A stretch of DNA of 64,000 bases from assembly GCA_963812475.1 (NCBI GenBank), contig CAWEVI010000052.1, positions 1-64,000 of the forward strand, given 5' to 3'. Within the stretch, counting starts at the first letter, position 1, and each line of letters opens with the position of its first letter. Positions 36,068 to 45,090 of this stretch are shown here, piece by piece. Source of the DNA: JAMXLO01 sp963812475. Lineage in GTDB: Bacteria > Pseudomonadota > Alphaproteobacteria > Acetobacterales > Acetobacteraceae. The position numbers and the translations under genes are program-made. The notes under the pieces were generated by a model. That model was not told the DNA's origin and did no database searches. It saw only the letters and a list, made by a program, of their open reading frames with translations.

Positions 36068-37039
36068 CTACAGATAGTCCGCCAGGCGCGATCTGTACCA
36101 CTCCAAAGAACGCCTGATACCCTCCTCCAGCCCGACCCTCGGCTCCCAGCCGGCCGCGGCACGGAACGCGCTGTCGTCGGCGTGATAGCTCCCGATATCG
36201 ATCGTGGCGCGGTCCGCCGGGAACTCGCGCGTGATGTAGCGAGCCGGTGGGCCGGCCACCCGCACCATCAGTTCGGCAATGTCGTGCAGCGAGACGGGCG
36301 GCGGGCCGCCGATATTGAAGATGCGCCCGTGGCATTCCGGGCTGTCGGCGGCCAGCAGGAATGCCTCGGTCACGTCGTCCACATAGGTCAGGTCGCGAAG
36401 CTGCGCTCCGCCCCACACCTCGAACGGCCGCTGCTCCAGCACGCAGCGGATCCAGATGCCCAGGAAGGTCTGGCGCGCGTCGCGGATGCGCAGCCGCGGA
36501 CCGTAGCAGTTGGTCAGCCGTAGCGAGACCACCGGCCTGCCGCGCACCCGGTGCTCCAACAGCCAGTACTGCTCGCCAGCGAACTTCGACACGCCGTTGG
36601 CGTCGGGCGGCGCCACCGGTTGGCTCTCGTCCACTGGAAGCTTCTGCACCCGCCCATAGAACTGCCTCGTCGAGGCATGCACCACCACGGCGTCGGGTGC
36701 CGCCTCGCGCGCCGCCTGGATCAGCCGCACCTGCGCCACGGCATTCACCGCGATGTCCGCCAGCGGATCGTTCTGGCCGCCCATGTGGCTGGTCTGCGCG
36801 GCGAGGTTGAAGATCACATCGGCGCCCTCGCATAGCGACCGCAGATCGATCTCACGGATGTCGCCGCGCACGAGTTCCACCGCCGCATCCGCCAGGTTCG
36901 CCGCGTTCGCGCCGCCGCCGAACAGGAAGCCGTCGAGCGCCGTCACGCGCGCGCCGCGAACCGCCAGCGCGTGGCACAGATTGGAGCCGAGGAATCCCGC
37001 CCCGCCGGTAATCAGAACCCTGCGACCATGCCAGCCCAT
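36068..37039 (-). CDS. NAD-dependent epimerase/dehydratase family protein
   Basis: A 323-residue extended-SDR protein acting on nucleotide sugars. The NAD motif is VLITGGAGFLGSNLCHALA; other motifs are NLAAQTSHMGGQNDPL, HASTRQFYG, LRLTNCYGPR, RDLTYVDDVTEAFLLA and FNIGG. The catalytic YxxxK position reads NGVSK (in PPDANGVSKFAGE), so the usual Tyr is Asn. This could mean altered or lost redox chemistry. The C-terminus is complete. It could work with GalU and the phosphohexomutase products, but no glycosyltransferase is adjacent. Confidence 0.87.
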   Translation of the reverse strand: MGWHGRRVLITGGAGFLGSNLCHALAVRGARVTALDGFLFGGGANAANLADAAVELVRGDIREIDLRSLCEGADVIFNLAAQTSHMGGQNDPLADIAVNAVAQVRLIQAAREAAPDAVVVHASTRQFYGRVQKLPVDESQPVAPPDANGVSKFAGEQYWLLEHRVRGRPVVSLRLTNCYGPRLRIRDARQTFLGIWIRCVLEQRPFEVWGGAQLRDLTYVDDVTEAFLLAADSPECHGRIFNIGGPPPVSLHDIAELMVRVAGPPARYITREFPADRATIDIGSYHADDSAFRAAAGWEPRVGLEEGIRRSLEWYRSRLADYL

Positions 37040-37098
37040 GCAGACTCTCCTGAGGCACTCGGTTATGCCGGCGCAACATGGCGAAACTCTGTTGTCCG

Positions 37099-38091
37099 TT
37101 ACGCGGCATCGTCCGGCGGCCGCGGCATCTGACGTCGGCCGCGCGACCGAGCGTCGCTGTCGGATCCGGCGCTGCGCATGATCTCGCTGAAGCCAAACAG
37201 CAGCATCAGTATGCCGGATACCACCTGCATCCCGGTCAAGGCCCGTACCAGCAGCGACGTCGGCGCGATGTCGCCAAAGCCCAGGGTGGTGATGGTGGCG
37301 ACGCTGTAATACAGCGAATCGACGAAGCTGATGCGGGCCGGCGACCCATGCAGAGCAAATTGCGGTGCCCGCCCGGTCAGATCGGCGATGCGATAGAGAC
37401 AGGCGAACACCACAACCAGCAGCGCATAAAATGTGAGAAAGGCCATGATCGGCCGCACCAGCCGGTCGAGCCGCGCGGTGACGCCTTCGAACACCATGGC
37501 GATATCAATGATCACCAGGACGACGTCACGCACCGCGATGACGACCAGCAGCGTGATGACAGCCATGGCCGCCAGCAGCGCAATACCCTGCTCCGATGGA
37601 TCGAGTTCGAGGCGTGGGAGCGCGAAGGAGACTGCGCCGACAGCCATTGCGCCAAGCAGCCAGCTGGTCACACGCGGCAGATGCTCGAGTTCGCGAATGC
37701 GGCGGGCATGAATGATCGTGTACACCTGCCGGCGGCGCATGATGCAGCCGACCAGGAAACCAAGGACCGGCATGGCAACTGCGCCCAGGGCGAAGGGACG
37801 CGGCGCCTCGGGGAAATTGGTATCCCGGAAGCCCTCGAACAGGCAGGCGTAGATCGCCAGAAAATTGGCGACAGTCATGCCGAAATGCGCGCCGCCGGGG
37901 AACAGCAGGTAGAAGAACCCGAACCCCACCGCGCAGGTGACCAGCGATGACAGCGCGGATGTCCAGTCGGCGCCGATCGCGGCGGCGATCAGGCCGACCA
38001 AAGCAAGCGTGAAGCCGATGGAACGCAACCAATGCCGATCCAGGCGGACAAGCCGGCCGCCGGAGCTGCGCTGGACCGGCCGCAATGTCAC
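37099..38091 (-). CDS. potassium-channel-like membrane protein
   Basis: A 330-residue protein with about eight hydrophobic helices and a C-terminal pore module: one helix (IMAFLTFYALLVVVFACLYR), the pore loop SLYYSVATITTLGFGDIAPT and a final helix (MQVVSGILMLLFGF). The filter reads TLGFGD instead of TVGYGD, a change seen in some bacterial two-helix channels. No RCK nucleotide-binding domain follows; a short charged tail ends the protein. The start is GTG 38091. Ion selectivity is an inference. Confidence 0.82.
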   Translation of the reverse strand: MTLRPVQRSSGGRLVRLDRHWLRSIGFTLALVGLIAAAIGADWTSALSSLVTCAVGFGFFYLLFPGGAHFGMTVANFLAIYACLFEGFRDTNFPEAPRPFALGAVAMPVLGFLVGCIMRRRQVYTIIHARRIRELEHLPRVTSWLLGAMAVGAVSFALPRLELDPSEQGIALLAAMAVITLLVVIAVRDVVLVIIDIAMVFEGVTARLDRLVRPIMAFLTFYALLVVVFACLYRIADLTGRAPQFALHGSPARISFVDSLYYSVATITTLGFGDIAPTSLLVRALTGMQVVSGILMLLFGFSEIMRSAGSDSDARSRGRRQMPRPPDDAA

Positions 38092-38265
38092 AGCACGGCG
38101 GCGCTGCCGCGAAGGCTGCGTTCAGGCTGCCGACCGTGGTTGCTCATCGGGCAGTCTCCTTTGGGCATCTTGGAGTAGCGGAGACGCTAGCCGATCCGGC
38201 CCGGCCAGTGAACGTTCGGAGTAGGGCGTGCGCCGCGACGCCGTCGCCGCTATGGAGAGTGCCGC

Positions 38266-39537
38266 ATGGCAGAACCCGATCCGGACGCCGAAGCCAGGCG
38301 TGCCCTGGCGCAGCACCGGGCCTTCGCCACCTTGCTGCTCGTCCTGATGGCCGCGTTGACGCTCGGCAGCTACGCGCTGCCGGAGGGCTGGGCGACCGAC
38401 CTGCTGCAGGCAGCGGCCAAGGCCGGCTTCGTGGGGGGTATCGCCGACTGGTTCGCGGTGACGGCGCTGTTCCGTCATCCGCTGGGCATCCCGATCCCGC
38501 ACACGGCGATCATCCCGCACCAGAAGGAACGGCTTGGTGCCGCGCTGGGACGCTTCGTCGCCACCCACGTGTTTACCGGCCAGGAGGTGGCCGGCGTGCT
38601 TGCCAGGCTCGACCTGCCAGGCATTCTGCACCGCTTTCTGGCTGATCCCGGATCTGCGCGACCGGCCTCGGTGGCACTGGCAGGCATGCTGCCTCGGCTG
38701 CTCGCGACGGTGGAGGACGGGCGGGCACGGCGGCTGCTGTCGCGCCTCGCCCCGCGCATCCTGGGCGGTGCCGGCGCCGGACGGATGGTGGCCAGCGCGA
38801 TGCGGGGCCTCGTGGAAGGCGGTCGCCATCAGGAGGTGTTCGGCTTCGTCCTCGGCCAGTTCAAGACCCTGATGGCCAGCAAGGAGGACGCGCTGCGCCT
38901 CGCGATCGAGGAGCGGGTGCGTGAGCAGGGCGGCCGGCTGGTCGGCTGGGCGCTGGGCGCGTCGGTCGCGCGGCGCGTGCTGGCAATGGTGAACGCCGAA
39001 CTGGACAAGATGAGCCCGGACGGCTCGGAACTGCGCGCCGCGTTCGACGAATGGGTGCGTCGGGAGATCACCCGTCTGGAGGAAGACCCATCGCGCGCGG
39101 CCGAGGTCGGTGCGGCGATTCGGCGGATGGTGGCGCACGAGACAGTGCAGGCCTGGATGTGGGACATCTGGGCGCGGCTGCGCATGGCGCTGGAAGCCGA
39201 TGCAGGCCGGCCGTCGGGGCGGACGGTCGCCTTCATCGAGGGCGCGCTGGCCAATCTGGGCGCGATGCTGGAGGCCGACCCTGCCGCGCGGGACCGCGTG
39301 CATACGGGCGTGGAGGCGGTGGTCCTCAGCCTGCTGCCGGCAGCGCAGACGCGGCTGGCGGATTTCATCGCGCAGGTGGTGGCCGGTTGGGACACCGAGA
39401 CCATCGTCGAACGGCTGGAGCTGCGTATCGGCAAGGACCTGCAATACGTGCGGGTCAACGGGACGCTGGTGGGATTCCTGGTAGGAGGCCTGCTGTATCT
39501 CGCACTGCGCGCCGGCTTCGGGCATGTCAGATTCTGA
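38266..39537 (+). CDS. DUF445 family membrane protein
   Basis: A 423-residue DUF445 protein. It has an N-terminal helix (residues about 21-38), the family signature GFVGGIADWFAVTALFRHPLGIPIPHTAIIP, here split across residues 50-80, a long alpha-helical middle and a C-terminal hydrophobic segment (GFLVGGLLYLALRAGF). The family is widespread and of unknown function. It is divergent from the channel gene, with 174 bp between, and convergent with the PPK2 remnant. Confidence 0.9.
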   Translation: MAEPDPDAEARRALAQHRAFATLLLVLMAALTLGSYALPEGWATDLLQAAAKAGFVGGIADWFAVTALFRHPLGIPIPHTAIIPHQKERLGAALGRFVATHVFTGQEVAGVLARLDLPGILHRFLADPGSARPASVALAGMLPRLLATVEDGRARRLLSRLAPRILGGAGAGRMVASAMRGLVEGGRHQEVFGFVLGQFKTLMASKEDALRLAIEERVREQGGRLVGWALGASVARRVLAMVNAELDKMSPDGSELRAAFDEWVRREITRLEEDPSRAAEVGAAIRRMVAHETVQAWMWDIWARLRMALEADAGRPSGRTVAFIEGALANLGAMLEADPAARDRVHTGVEAVVLSLLPAAQTRLADFIAQVVAGWDTETIVERLELRIGKDLQYVRVNGTLVGFLVGGLLYLALRAGFGHVRF

Positions 39538-39566
39538 CGCCGGGGTACCCGGAAGCGCCTTCCGTC

Positions 39567-40174
39567 TCACCTGGAAGGCCAGGTCAATTCCGGGATGTAC
39601 TTGAAGGGATAGTCCGGATCCCATTTAGCCGTGCGGCTCCGGCCGTTTCGACAGCTCGAACTTCTTACGCGGCATTTCCTGGTAGGGAATGAGCTTCAGC
39701 AGACGCGAGATGACGTTGAGGCGAGCCCGCTTCTTTTCGTCGGAGCGTACCTACGAACCACGGAGCCCATGGCGTATCGGTTGCCGCGAACATCTCGTCC
39801 CGGGCACGCCTTCAGGTCCATCGGCGACAGCTTCCAATGCTTCCGTCCATCATCGATGCGGGATTCCAGTCGGCGGGTCTGCTCCGCCTCACTCACCTCG
39901 AGCCACTATTTCAAAAGAACGATGCAAGCGCCTCCAGAAAGCGCTTCACCCGTTCGTCGGAGCAGAAACCCATCACTCGTTCGACACGGGCCCGGTTGTA
40001 CCAGCCTCGGTCGAAGACAACAACCTCCCCCACCGCTGGAAGGTGCGGAAAATACCGCTGGACATACATCTGCGACTTCTCGCGCTCGGTCGGCGCCGGC
40101 AGCGCATTGACGCGGAATACGCTAGTCGACACCGGAACGACCATGCTGTTCACTTTGCAGCCAATCGCGCCCAT
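39567..40174 (-). pseudogene. decayed polyphosphate kinase 2 (PPK2) remnant
   Basis: The minus strand reads PPK2 family sequence in pieces: VFRVNALPAPTEREKSQMY, QRYFPHLPAVGEVVVFDRGW, RVERVMGFCSDERVKRFLEA; then LLK-stop-WLEVSEAEQT with a TAG where the family has Tyr; then RRLESRIDDGRKHWKLSPMD; then RDEMFAATDTPWAPWFV; then, in another frame, RSDEKKRARLNVISRLLKLI; finally DPDYPFKYIPEL. The N-terminal third with the Walker A P-loop is missing and at least one internal segment is deleted, so it cannot be functional. PPK2 would normally transfer phosphate between polyphosphate and nucleotides. Confidence 0.85.
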
Positions 40175-40202
40175 ATCGCGGGATATGACCGGCCAAATCC
40201 TT

Positions 40203-40234
40203 CCGCCCCCCTTGCGGGAGGGGGTAGGGTCAGG
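40203..40234. repeat. REP-like C/G palindrome
   Basis: CCGCCCCCCTTGCGGGAGGG followed by GGTAGGGTCAGG is a copy of the dispersed C/G palindrome family. It lies between the truncated end of the PPK2 remnant and cysK, at the place where the missing PPK2 N-terminus would have been. Confidence 0.65.
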
Positions 40235-40270
40235 TCAAGGCATTGAATACAACCACGTGGGGAAGAGCAC

Positions 40271-41326
40271 ATGGGACGCAGGTTTGCCAACATTCTCGAA
40301 ACGGTCGGCAACACGCCCGTGGTCAGGGTCAACAAGCTGGCGCCGGACGGCGTGAACCTGTTCGTGAAGATCGAGGCCTTTAACCCGCTTGGCTCGGTGA
40401 AGGACCGCTTGGCACTGGGCGTGATAGAGGATGCCGAACGTCGCGGCACGTTGAAGCCTGGCCAGACGGTCGTCGAGGCGACCAGCGGCAATACTGGCAT
40501 CGGGCTGGCGATGGTCTGTGCGGCGAAGGGCTATCCGCTCGTCGTCACCATGGCCGAAACCTTCAGCGTCGAGCGCCGCAGGCTGATGCGCTTCCTCGGC
40601 GCCAAGGTCGTGCTGACACCAGCCTCGGAGCGCGGCATGGGCATGGTGAACAAGTGCTATGAACTCGCATCGGCACACGGCTGGTTCCTGCCACGGCAGT
40701 TCGAGAACGAGGCCAATGCCGACTTCCACTCGCGCACAACGGCACGTGAGATCGTCGAGGACTTCAAGGACACCAAACTCGACTACTGGGTCACCGGCTA
40801 CGGCACCGGCGGCACGCTGAAGGGTGTGGCGCGCGTGCTGGCCAAGGAAATGCCGAACACCAAGGTCATCGTCTGCGAGCCAGCCGATGCTGCGATGCTC
40901 AGCAGCGGCACCGGACAGCAGCGCAAGGAGGACGGATCGCCAGCGGCGGCGCACCCCGCATTCAAGCCGCATCCGATGCAGGGCTGGGCGCCGGACTTCA
41001 TCCCCAAGCTGCTCGGCGATGTCGTCGAGTCCGGCCAGATCAACAAGATCCTGCGCATCGCCGGCCCGGACGCTCTGCGCTGTTCGCGCGATCTGGCGCA
41101 GAAGGAGGGAATCTTTGTCGGCATCACGGCCGGCGGGACGCTGGCGGGCGCGCTTCAGGTCTGCGCCGAGGCGCCGAAGGGGGCGAACATCCTGGCGATG
41201 CTGCCCGACACGGGCGAGCGCTACCTCAGCACACCGTTGTTCGCCGACATTCCGGCCGACATGACTGAGGAGGAGAAGAAGATCTCCCTCTCTACTGCGG
41301 GCTTCCACATGCCACAGTCCTCGTGA
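40271..41326 (+). CDS. cysK: cysteine synthase A (O-acetylserine sulfhydrylase)
   Basis: A 351-residue fold-type II PLP enzyme. The PLP lysine is Lys44 in FNPLGSVKDRLALG, followed by EATSGNTGIGLAMVCAAKGY. Late motifs TGYGTGGTLKGVARVL and the phosphate-binding GITAGGTLAGA support CysK. It makes cysteine from O-acetylserine and sulfide. The middle insert (GTGQQRKEDGSPAAAHPAFK) is longer than in E. coli CysK. The next LLM gene follows after 11 bp, so they may be co-transcribed. Confidence 0.93.
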   Translation: MGRRFANILETVGNTPVVRVNKLAPDGVNLFVKIEAFNPLGSVKDRLALGVIEDAERRGTLKPGQTVVEATSGNTGIGLAMVCAAKGYPLVVTMAETFSVERRRLMRFLGAKVVLTPASERGMGMVNKCYELASAHGWFLPRQFENEANADFHSRTTAREIVEDFKDTKLDYWVTGYGTGGTLKGVARVLAKEMPNTKVIVCEPADAAMLSSGTGQQRKEDGSPAAAHPAFKPHPMQGWAPDFIPKLLGDVVESGQINKILRIAGPDALRCSRDLAQKEGIFVGITAGGTLAGALQVCAEAPKGANILAMLPDTGERYLSTPLFADIPADMTEEEKKISLSTAGFHMPQSS

Positions 41327-41337
41327 GGACCTGACGC

Positions 41338-42411
41338 GTGCTGCGCCTGTCGGTGCTCGATCAGTCGACGGTTGTGACGGGGCGCTCGCCGGACACCTCG
41401 ATCCGCGAAAGCCTGGCGCTGGCCAAGCATTGTGAGGCGCTGGGCTATTCCCGCTACTGGTGTGCCGAGCACCACAACTCGGCGAGCCAGGCCGGTACCG
41501 CGCCGGAAATCCTGATCAGCGCGATCGCCGCGACGACGACGCGCATCCGTGTCGGTTCGGCGGGCGTGATGCTGCCGCATTATTCCAGCCTGAAAGTGGC
41601 CGAGCAGTTCCGCCTGCTGGAGGCAATCGCACCGGGACGGATTGACCTGGGGCTAGGCCGTGCGCCGGGATCCGACGGGCGGACCGCCTTCGCGCTCAAT
41701 CCGCTGGCGGAGACGGCGGCTGATCATTTCCCGGCCCAGGTGCGCGATCTGCTCGCCTGGCTGGCCGGGGAGAAGCTGGTGGAAGGCCATCCGTTCCGCG
41801 ACATCATCGCCCAGCCGGGCGGACCGACCCTGCCCGAGGTGTGGATTCTCGGCAGCTCCGACTACGGGCCGCAGGTCGCCGCGTATTTCGGCCTGCCGTT
41901 CTGCTTCGCGCATTTCATCACGGACGGGCGCGGCGTCGATCAGGCAATGGCGATCTACCGCGAGGGCTATCGACCGAGCGAGCGCCACCCCACGGCGCAT
42001 GCGGGGCTGTGCGTCTGGGCGATGGCGGCGGAGACCGAGGCGGAGGCGGCGCGGCTGTTCACCTCGCGCGAGATGTGGCGGCTGGGGCGCGATCGTGGGG
42101 TATTCGAGGCGCTGCCGTCGCCCGAGGAAGCCGCCGCCTACCCGTATTCGGAAGCCGAGATGCTGCGCATCCAGCGGCTGCGAGCTCGCGCGCTGTATGG
42201 CACGCCTTCGGTGGTGGGCGCGAAGCTGCGTGCACTGGCGACCGAGCACGGCGTGGAGGAAATCGCCATCCTCACCACGCTGCACGACCCGGAAGCGCGC
42301 CGGCGATCCTACACGCTGCTGGCCGGGGAGTTCGACCTCCAGGCGCAGGTTCCCCTTGGCCGCCGAATAGAGGAGAAGCCGCATGCCCCAGTTCCTGATC
42401 ACGCTGTATGA
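41338..42411 (+). CDS. LLM class flavin-dependent oxidoreductase (MsnO8-like group)
   Basis: A 357-residue luciferase-like protein beginning with GTG 41338 (MLRLSVLDQSTVVTGRS). Family motifs: YSRYWCAEHHNSASQAGTAP, VGSAGVMLPHYSSLKVAEQF, GRIDLGLGRAPGSDGRTAFA and WILGSSDYGPQVAA. It differs from the LLM genes at 33414 and 44067 and fits the group of single-component FMN-linked members that start LSVLDQS. The substrate is unknown. Its end overlaps the YciI-like gene by 29 bases. Confidence 0.9.
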   Translation: MLRLSVLDQSTVVTGRSPDTSIRESLALAKHCEALGYSRYWCAEHHNSASQAGTAPEILISAIAATTTRIRVGSAGVMLPHYSSLKVAEQFRLLEAIAPGRIDLGLGRAPGSDGRTAFALNPLAETAADHFPAQVRDLLAWLAGEKLVEGHPFRDIIAQPGGPTLPEVWILGSSDYGPQVAAYFGLPFCFAHFITDGRGVDQAMAIYREGYRPSERHPTAHAGLCVWAMAAETEAEAARLFTSREMWRLGRDRGVFEALPSPEEAAAYPYSEAEMLRIQRLRARALYGTPSVVGAKLRALATEHGVEEIAILTTLHDPEARRRSYTLLAGEFDLQAQVPLGRRIEEKPHAPVPDHAV

Positions 42412-42691
42412 TGGCACCGATGCCGAGGCCGGTTCGCGCCGGCAGGCTGCGCGACCGGCACATCTGGACGGGCTGACGGGCAACGTCGCAGCCGGAAAGC
42501 TGGTGTTTGGGGGGCCGATCCTCGACGACGATCAGAAGCCGATCGGGTCGTTCCTGCTGGCGGACTGTGCCGACCGGGCCGAGCTCGATGCCATGATCGC
42601 CAATGATCCGTACACCAAGGCGAAAGTCTGGCAGCGGGTCGACGTGAAGCCCGTTCGCCTGGTGGTCCAGGGCGGCACAATCACGCCATAA
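42383..42691 (+). CDS. YciI family protein
   Basis: A 102-residue ferredoxin-like-fold protein. It reads MPQFLITLYDGTDAEAGSRR, RPAHLDGLTGNVAAGKLVFG, GSFLLADCADRAELDAMIAN and DPYTKAKVWQRVDVKPV, which is the YciI/YCII pattern with the conserved His in HL and Asp in DPY. Function of the family is unclear, possibly an enzyme with a His-Asp pair. The 29-base overlap with the LLM gene suggests coupled expression. Confidence 0.9.
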   Translation: MPQFLITLYDGTDAEAGSRRQAARPAHLDGLTGNVAAGKLVFGGPILDDDQKPIGSFLLADCADRAELDAMIANDPYTKAKVWQRVDVKPVRLVVQGGTITP

Positions 42692-42849
42692 AGAGCGGCG
42701 GCCCGGCGGCGGTTCGCCAGCGGCCTGCCCCTGACGGCTCTGGCTATCCCCGCAACTCTGGCTAGCCCGGGCGACTGACAAATGCCTTGCAGAATTGTGA
42801 ATAATGGGTGACAAATAGGTGACAGCAACGGTTGGGATTGCCAGCGACC

Positions 42850-43659
42850 GTGAGCAGCCTGGACCTCTGGGTATTCCACGCCATCAACGGATGGTCCGGG
42901 TACCCAATATTGGATTGGATTGCGGAGTTCGCTGACAGGAATGAACTCCTCAAAGCGGGTATCCTCGTGTCCGCCTATTGGTGGTTCTGGTTTTCCCCCA
43001 CCTCGCGTGATGATCATCGGCGGATCGTAATATCGGCTCTGCTCGGCACGATCGTTGCGCTGTTTGTCGCACGTGCCTTTGCCGGGGTTCTGCCTTTCCG
43101 TGTCCGGCCGCTTTTCACGACCGGCATCGACTACCATCCTCCCGCTCTTCGGCTGCACGAGTATCTGAATGCTGAGGACTGGAGTTCGTTTCCCAGCGAC
43201 CATGGCGCCATGTGGTTTGCGCTCGTGTATGGCCTGTGGCGCCTGTCCCGTCCGGTTGGCATCGCCGCTGCCGTGTTCAGCACAGTTTGGGTATGCATCG
43301 TCCGGATCTATCTGGGCATCCATTATCCGTCGGATCTGCTTGCAGGGGGCTTGATCGGATTGGTCTGCGCTTACATCACGCCGAGGATCGGCGGCAACAG
43401 ACTCGCAGACTACGCGCTGACATATGAAAAGATTCATCCACAAGTATTTTACGCACTTGCCTTTTTGGCAACATTCGAGATTGCAGTGATATTTGACGAT
43501 GTGCGTGTATTCATGCGCGGCTCAATGCGAGCACTTCAAGCCATGGGTTTCAGGTCCATTCACTTGATGGAGGCGCTTGTCATAGGCGGAGCGGTGGTAC
43601 TCCTGTTCGCTCTGACGGCCGGGGCACTGGTCAAATGGTGGCGCCAGGCGCAGAGCTGA
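42850..43659 (+). CDS. PAP2 superfamily membrane phosphatase
   Basis: A phosphatase of about 269 residues with six hydrophobic helices. The three PAP2 motifs are present in short form: FRVRP for the first, SSFPSDHGAMWFAL for the second and RIYLGIHYPSDLLAG for the third. Such enzymes dephosphorylate undecaprenyl pyrophosphate or phosphatidic-type lipids at the membrane. An extra C-terminal helix follows. The start is uncertain: GTG 42850 (VSSLDLWVFHAIN) or TTG 42832, neither with a good ribosome site. Confidence 0.88.
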   Translation: MSSLDLWVFHAINGWSGYPILDWIAEFADRNELLKAGILVSAYWWFWFSPTSRDDHRRIVISALLGTIVALFVARAFAGVLPFRVRPLFTTGIDYHPPALRLHEYLNAEDWSSFPSDHGAMWFALVYGLWRLSRPVGIAAAVFSTVWVCIVRIYLGIHYPSDLLAGGLIGLVCAYITPRIGGNRLADYALTYEKIHPQVFYALAFLATFEIAVIFDDVRVFMRGSMRALQAMGFRSIHLMEALVIGGAVVLLFALTAGALVKWWRQAQS

Positions 43660-43719
43660 GATCGATCGCACTGCCGTCCGTATCGGCTGTTTTTTACGCA
43701 TCATGCATGAAAGCTTGTC

Positions 43720-43986
43720 CTACGGTCGCCAGGGACCCCGGGCGCCCGACTTTCCGCCGCGCCAGAGTTGGAAGCGGAACGCCAGCCACGCGATGAGGCC
43801 GGCCACAATCGCCACCGGGATCAACACCAGTGCGAACCAGAGTGCGAAGGCGGCCAGTGCCAGGCTGACGGCCAGCAGCGCGACGACCACAGCCCAGCGG
43901 AAGATCCGCACTGCGAGCGGCGGCCGATGCGGGCGAAAACTGCCGTCGGGCAATAGGTCTAGATCGGGCGGGACACGGTCGCTCAT
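43720..43986 (-). CDS. small membrane protein of unknown function
   Basis: An 88-residue product. The first 22 residues are Pro/Asp-rich (MSDRVPPDLDLLPDGSFRPH), followed by a long hydrophobic stretch at residues 30-70 that could form two adjacent helices, and a basic tail (FQLWRGGKSGARGPWRP). I do not recognise a family. It is divergent from the LLM gene 80 bp away and convergent with the PAP2 gene. Confidence 0.6.
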   Translation of the reverse strand: MSDRVPPDLDLLPDGSFRPHRPPLAVRIFRWAVVVALLAVSLALAAFALWFALVLIPVAIVAGLIAWLAFRFQLWRGGKSGARGPWRP

Positions 43987-44066
43987 CGCGGCCGAGAGTT
44001 GGCGCGTTCCCGCGGCTGGTTCAAGGTGCGAACGGAGGTCCGGGGTTAGACAGAGGGAGATCGAAC

Positions 44067-45036
44067 GTGAAGGTCGGGTTGTTCATCAATACGCAGTTCC
44101 CACCGGGCGAACCGGTGGCGGCGCACATTCCGGACCTTGTTGCGCAGGTGCGCTCCGCGCGCGACGCGGGATTCGCCTCGCTATGGTTTCCGCATCATTA
44201 CCTGACTGGCCCACTGCAGATGCTGCAGATCGTGCCGATGATGGCGTATCTGGCGCCGCACGCCGAGGGCATGCAGATCGGGCCGAACATCCTGATCCTG
44301 CCGCTGCTCAATCCGGTGCACGTGGCGGAGGAATCGGCGACGCTCGATGTGTTGACCGGCGGCAATTACGTGCTGGGTGTCGGGCTCGGCTATCGGGAGG
44401 CGGAGTTCGCCGCGTTCGGCATGTCGCTGAAGGAACGCGCGCCGCGGCTGGAGGAGAGCGTTGCGCTGATGCGCCGGCTGTGGACCGGGGACAAGGTGAC
44501 GCACAAGGGGCGGTTCTACGAAGTCAATGACCATGCGATCGGTCTGAAGCCCGCGAAGGCCGGTGGGCCGCCGATCTGGATGGCCGCGACGGTGGACGTT
44601 GCGATCCAACGCGCGGCGCGTCTCGGGGATGCCTGGCTGATCGTTCCGACCACGCCGCTCGGCAAGCTCGTGGCTCAGATGCGCGTGTACCGCGAGGCAC
44701 TGGCCGGACGCGTGCCGGATTGTTTCCCGATGGTGCGCGAGTGCTATGTCGGCGCGAACCACAAGACAGCGCTGGACGAAATGCCGCGGCCCGCTGGAAT
44801 ACAAGTACGATGCGTATGCATCGTGGGGCATGGCGTCGCGCGACAAGCCGCCATTTGAGGAATATGTGCGCAATCGCTTCATCATCGGCGACGCGGTGTT
44901 CGTGAAGGAGGAGATCGCCCGGTACCGCGAGGCGCTGGGCGTCGATCACTTCATGATGCGCTGCCACTGGCCTGGCCTGGAGTTCGACAGGGCGCTGGGA
45001 AGCATCAGGCGACTGGGCGAGATCGTCGCGGCGTGA
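44067..45036 (+). pseudogene. LLM class flavin-dependent oxidoreductase, one frameshift
   Basis: The first 240 codons read a luciferase-like oxidoreductase: MKVGLFINTQFPPGEPV, SLWFPHHYLTGPLQMLQIVP, NYVLGVGLGYREAEFAAFG and GGPPIWMAATVDVAIQRAAR. After NHKTALDE the frame goes off, while the +1 frame continues CRGPLEYKYDAYASWG, FIIGDAVFVKEEIARYREAL and DHFMMRCHWPGLEFDRAL to a stop at 45036. One extra A in GACGAAATGCC (about 44777-44781) explains it; without it the product would be about 322 residues, normal for the family. Either a recent mutation or a base-calling error. Confidence 0.87.
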
Positions 45037-45090
45037 CTGTCGGGGCAGAGGTTTACACGTGCCTGTGTGCTCCCATCGCTTCCCCGCTGG

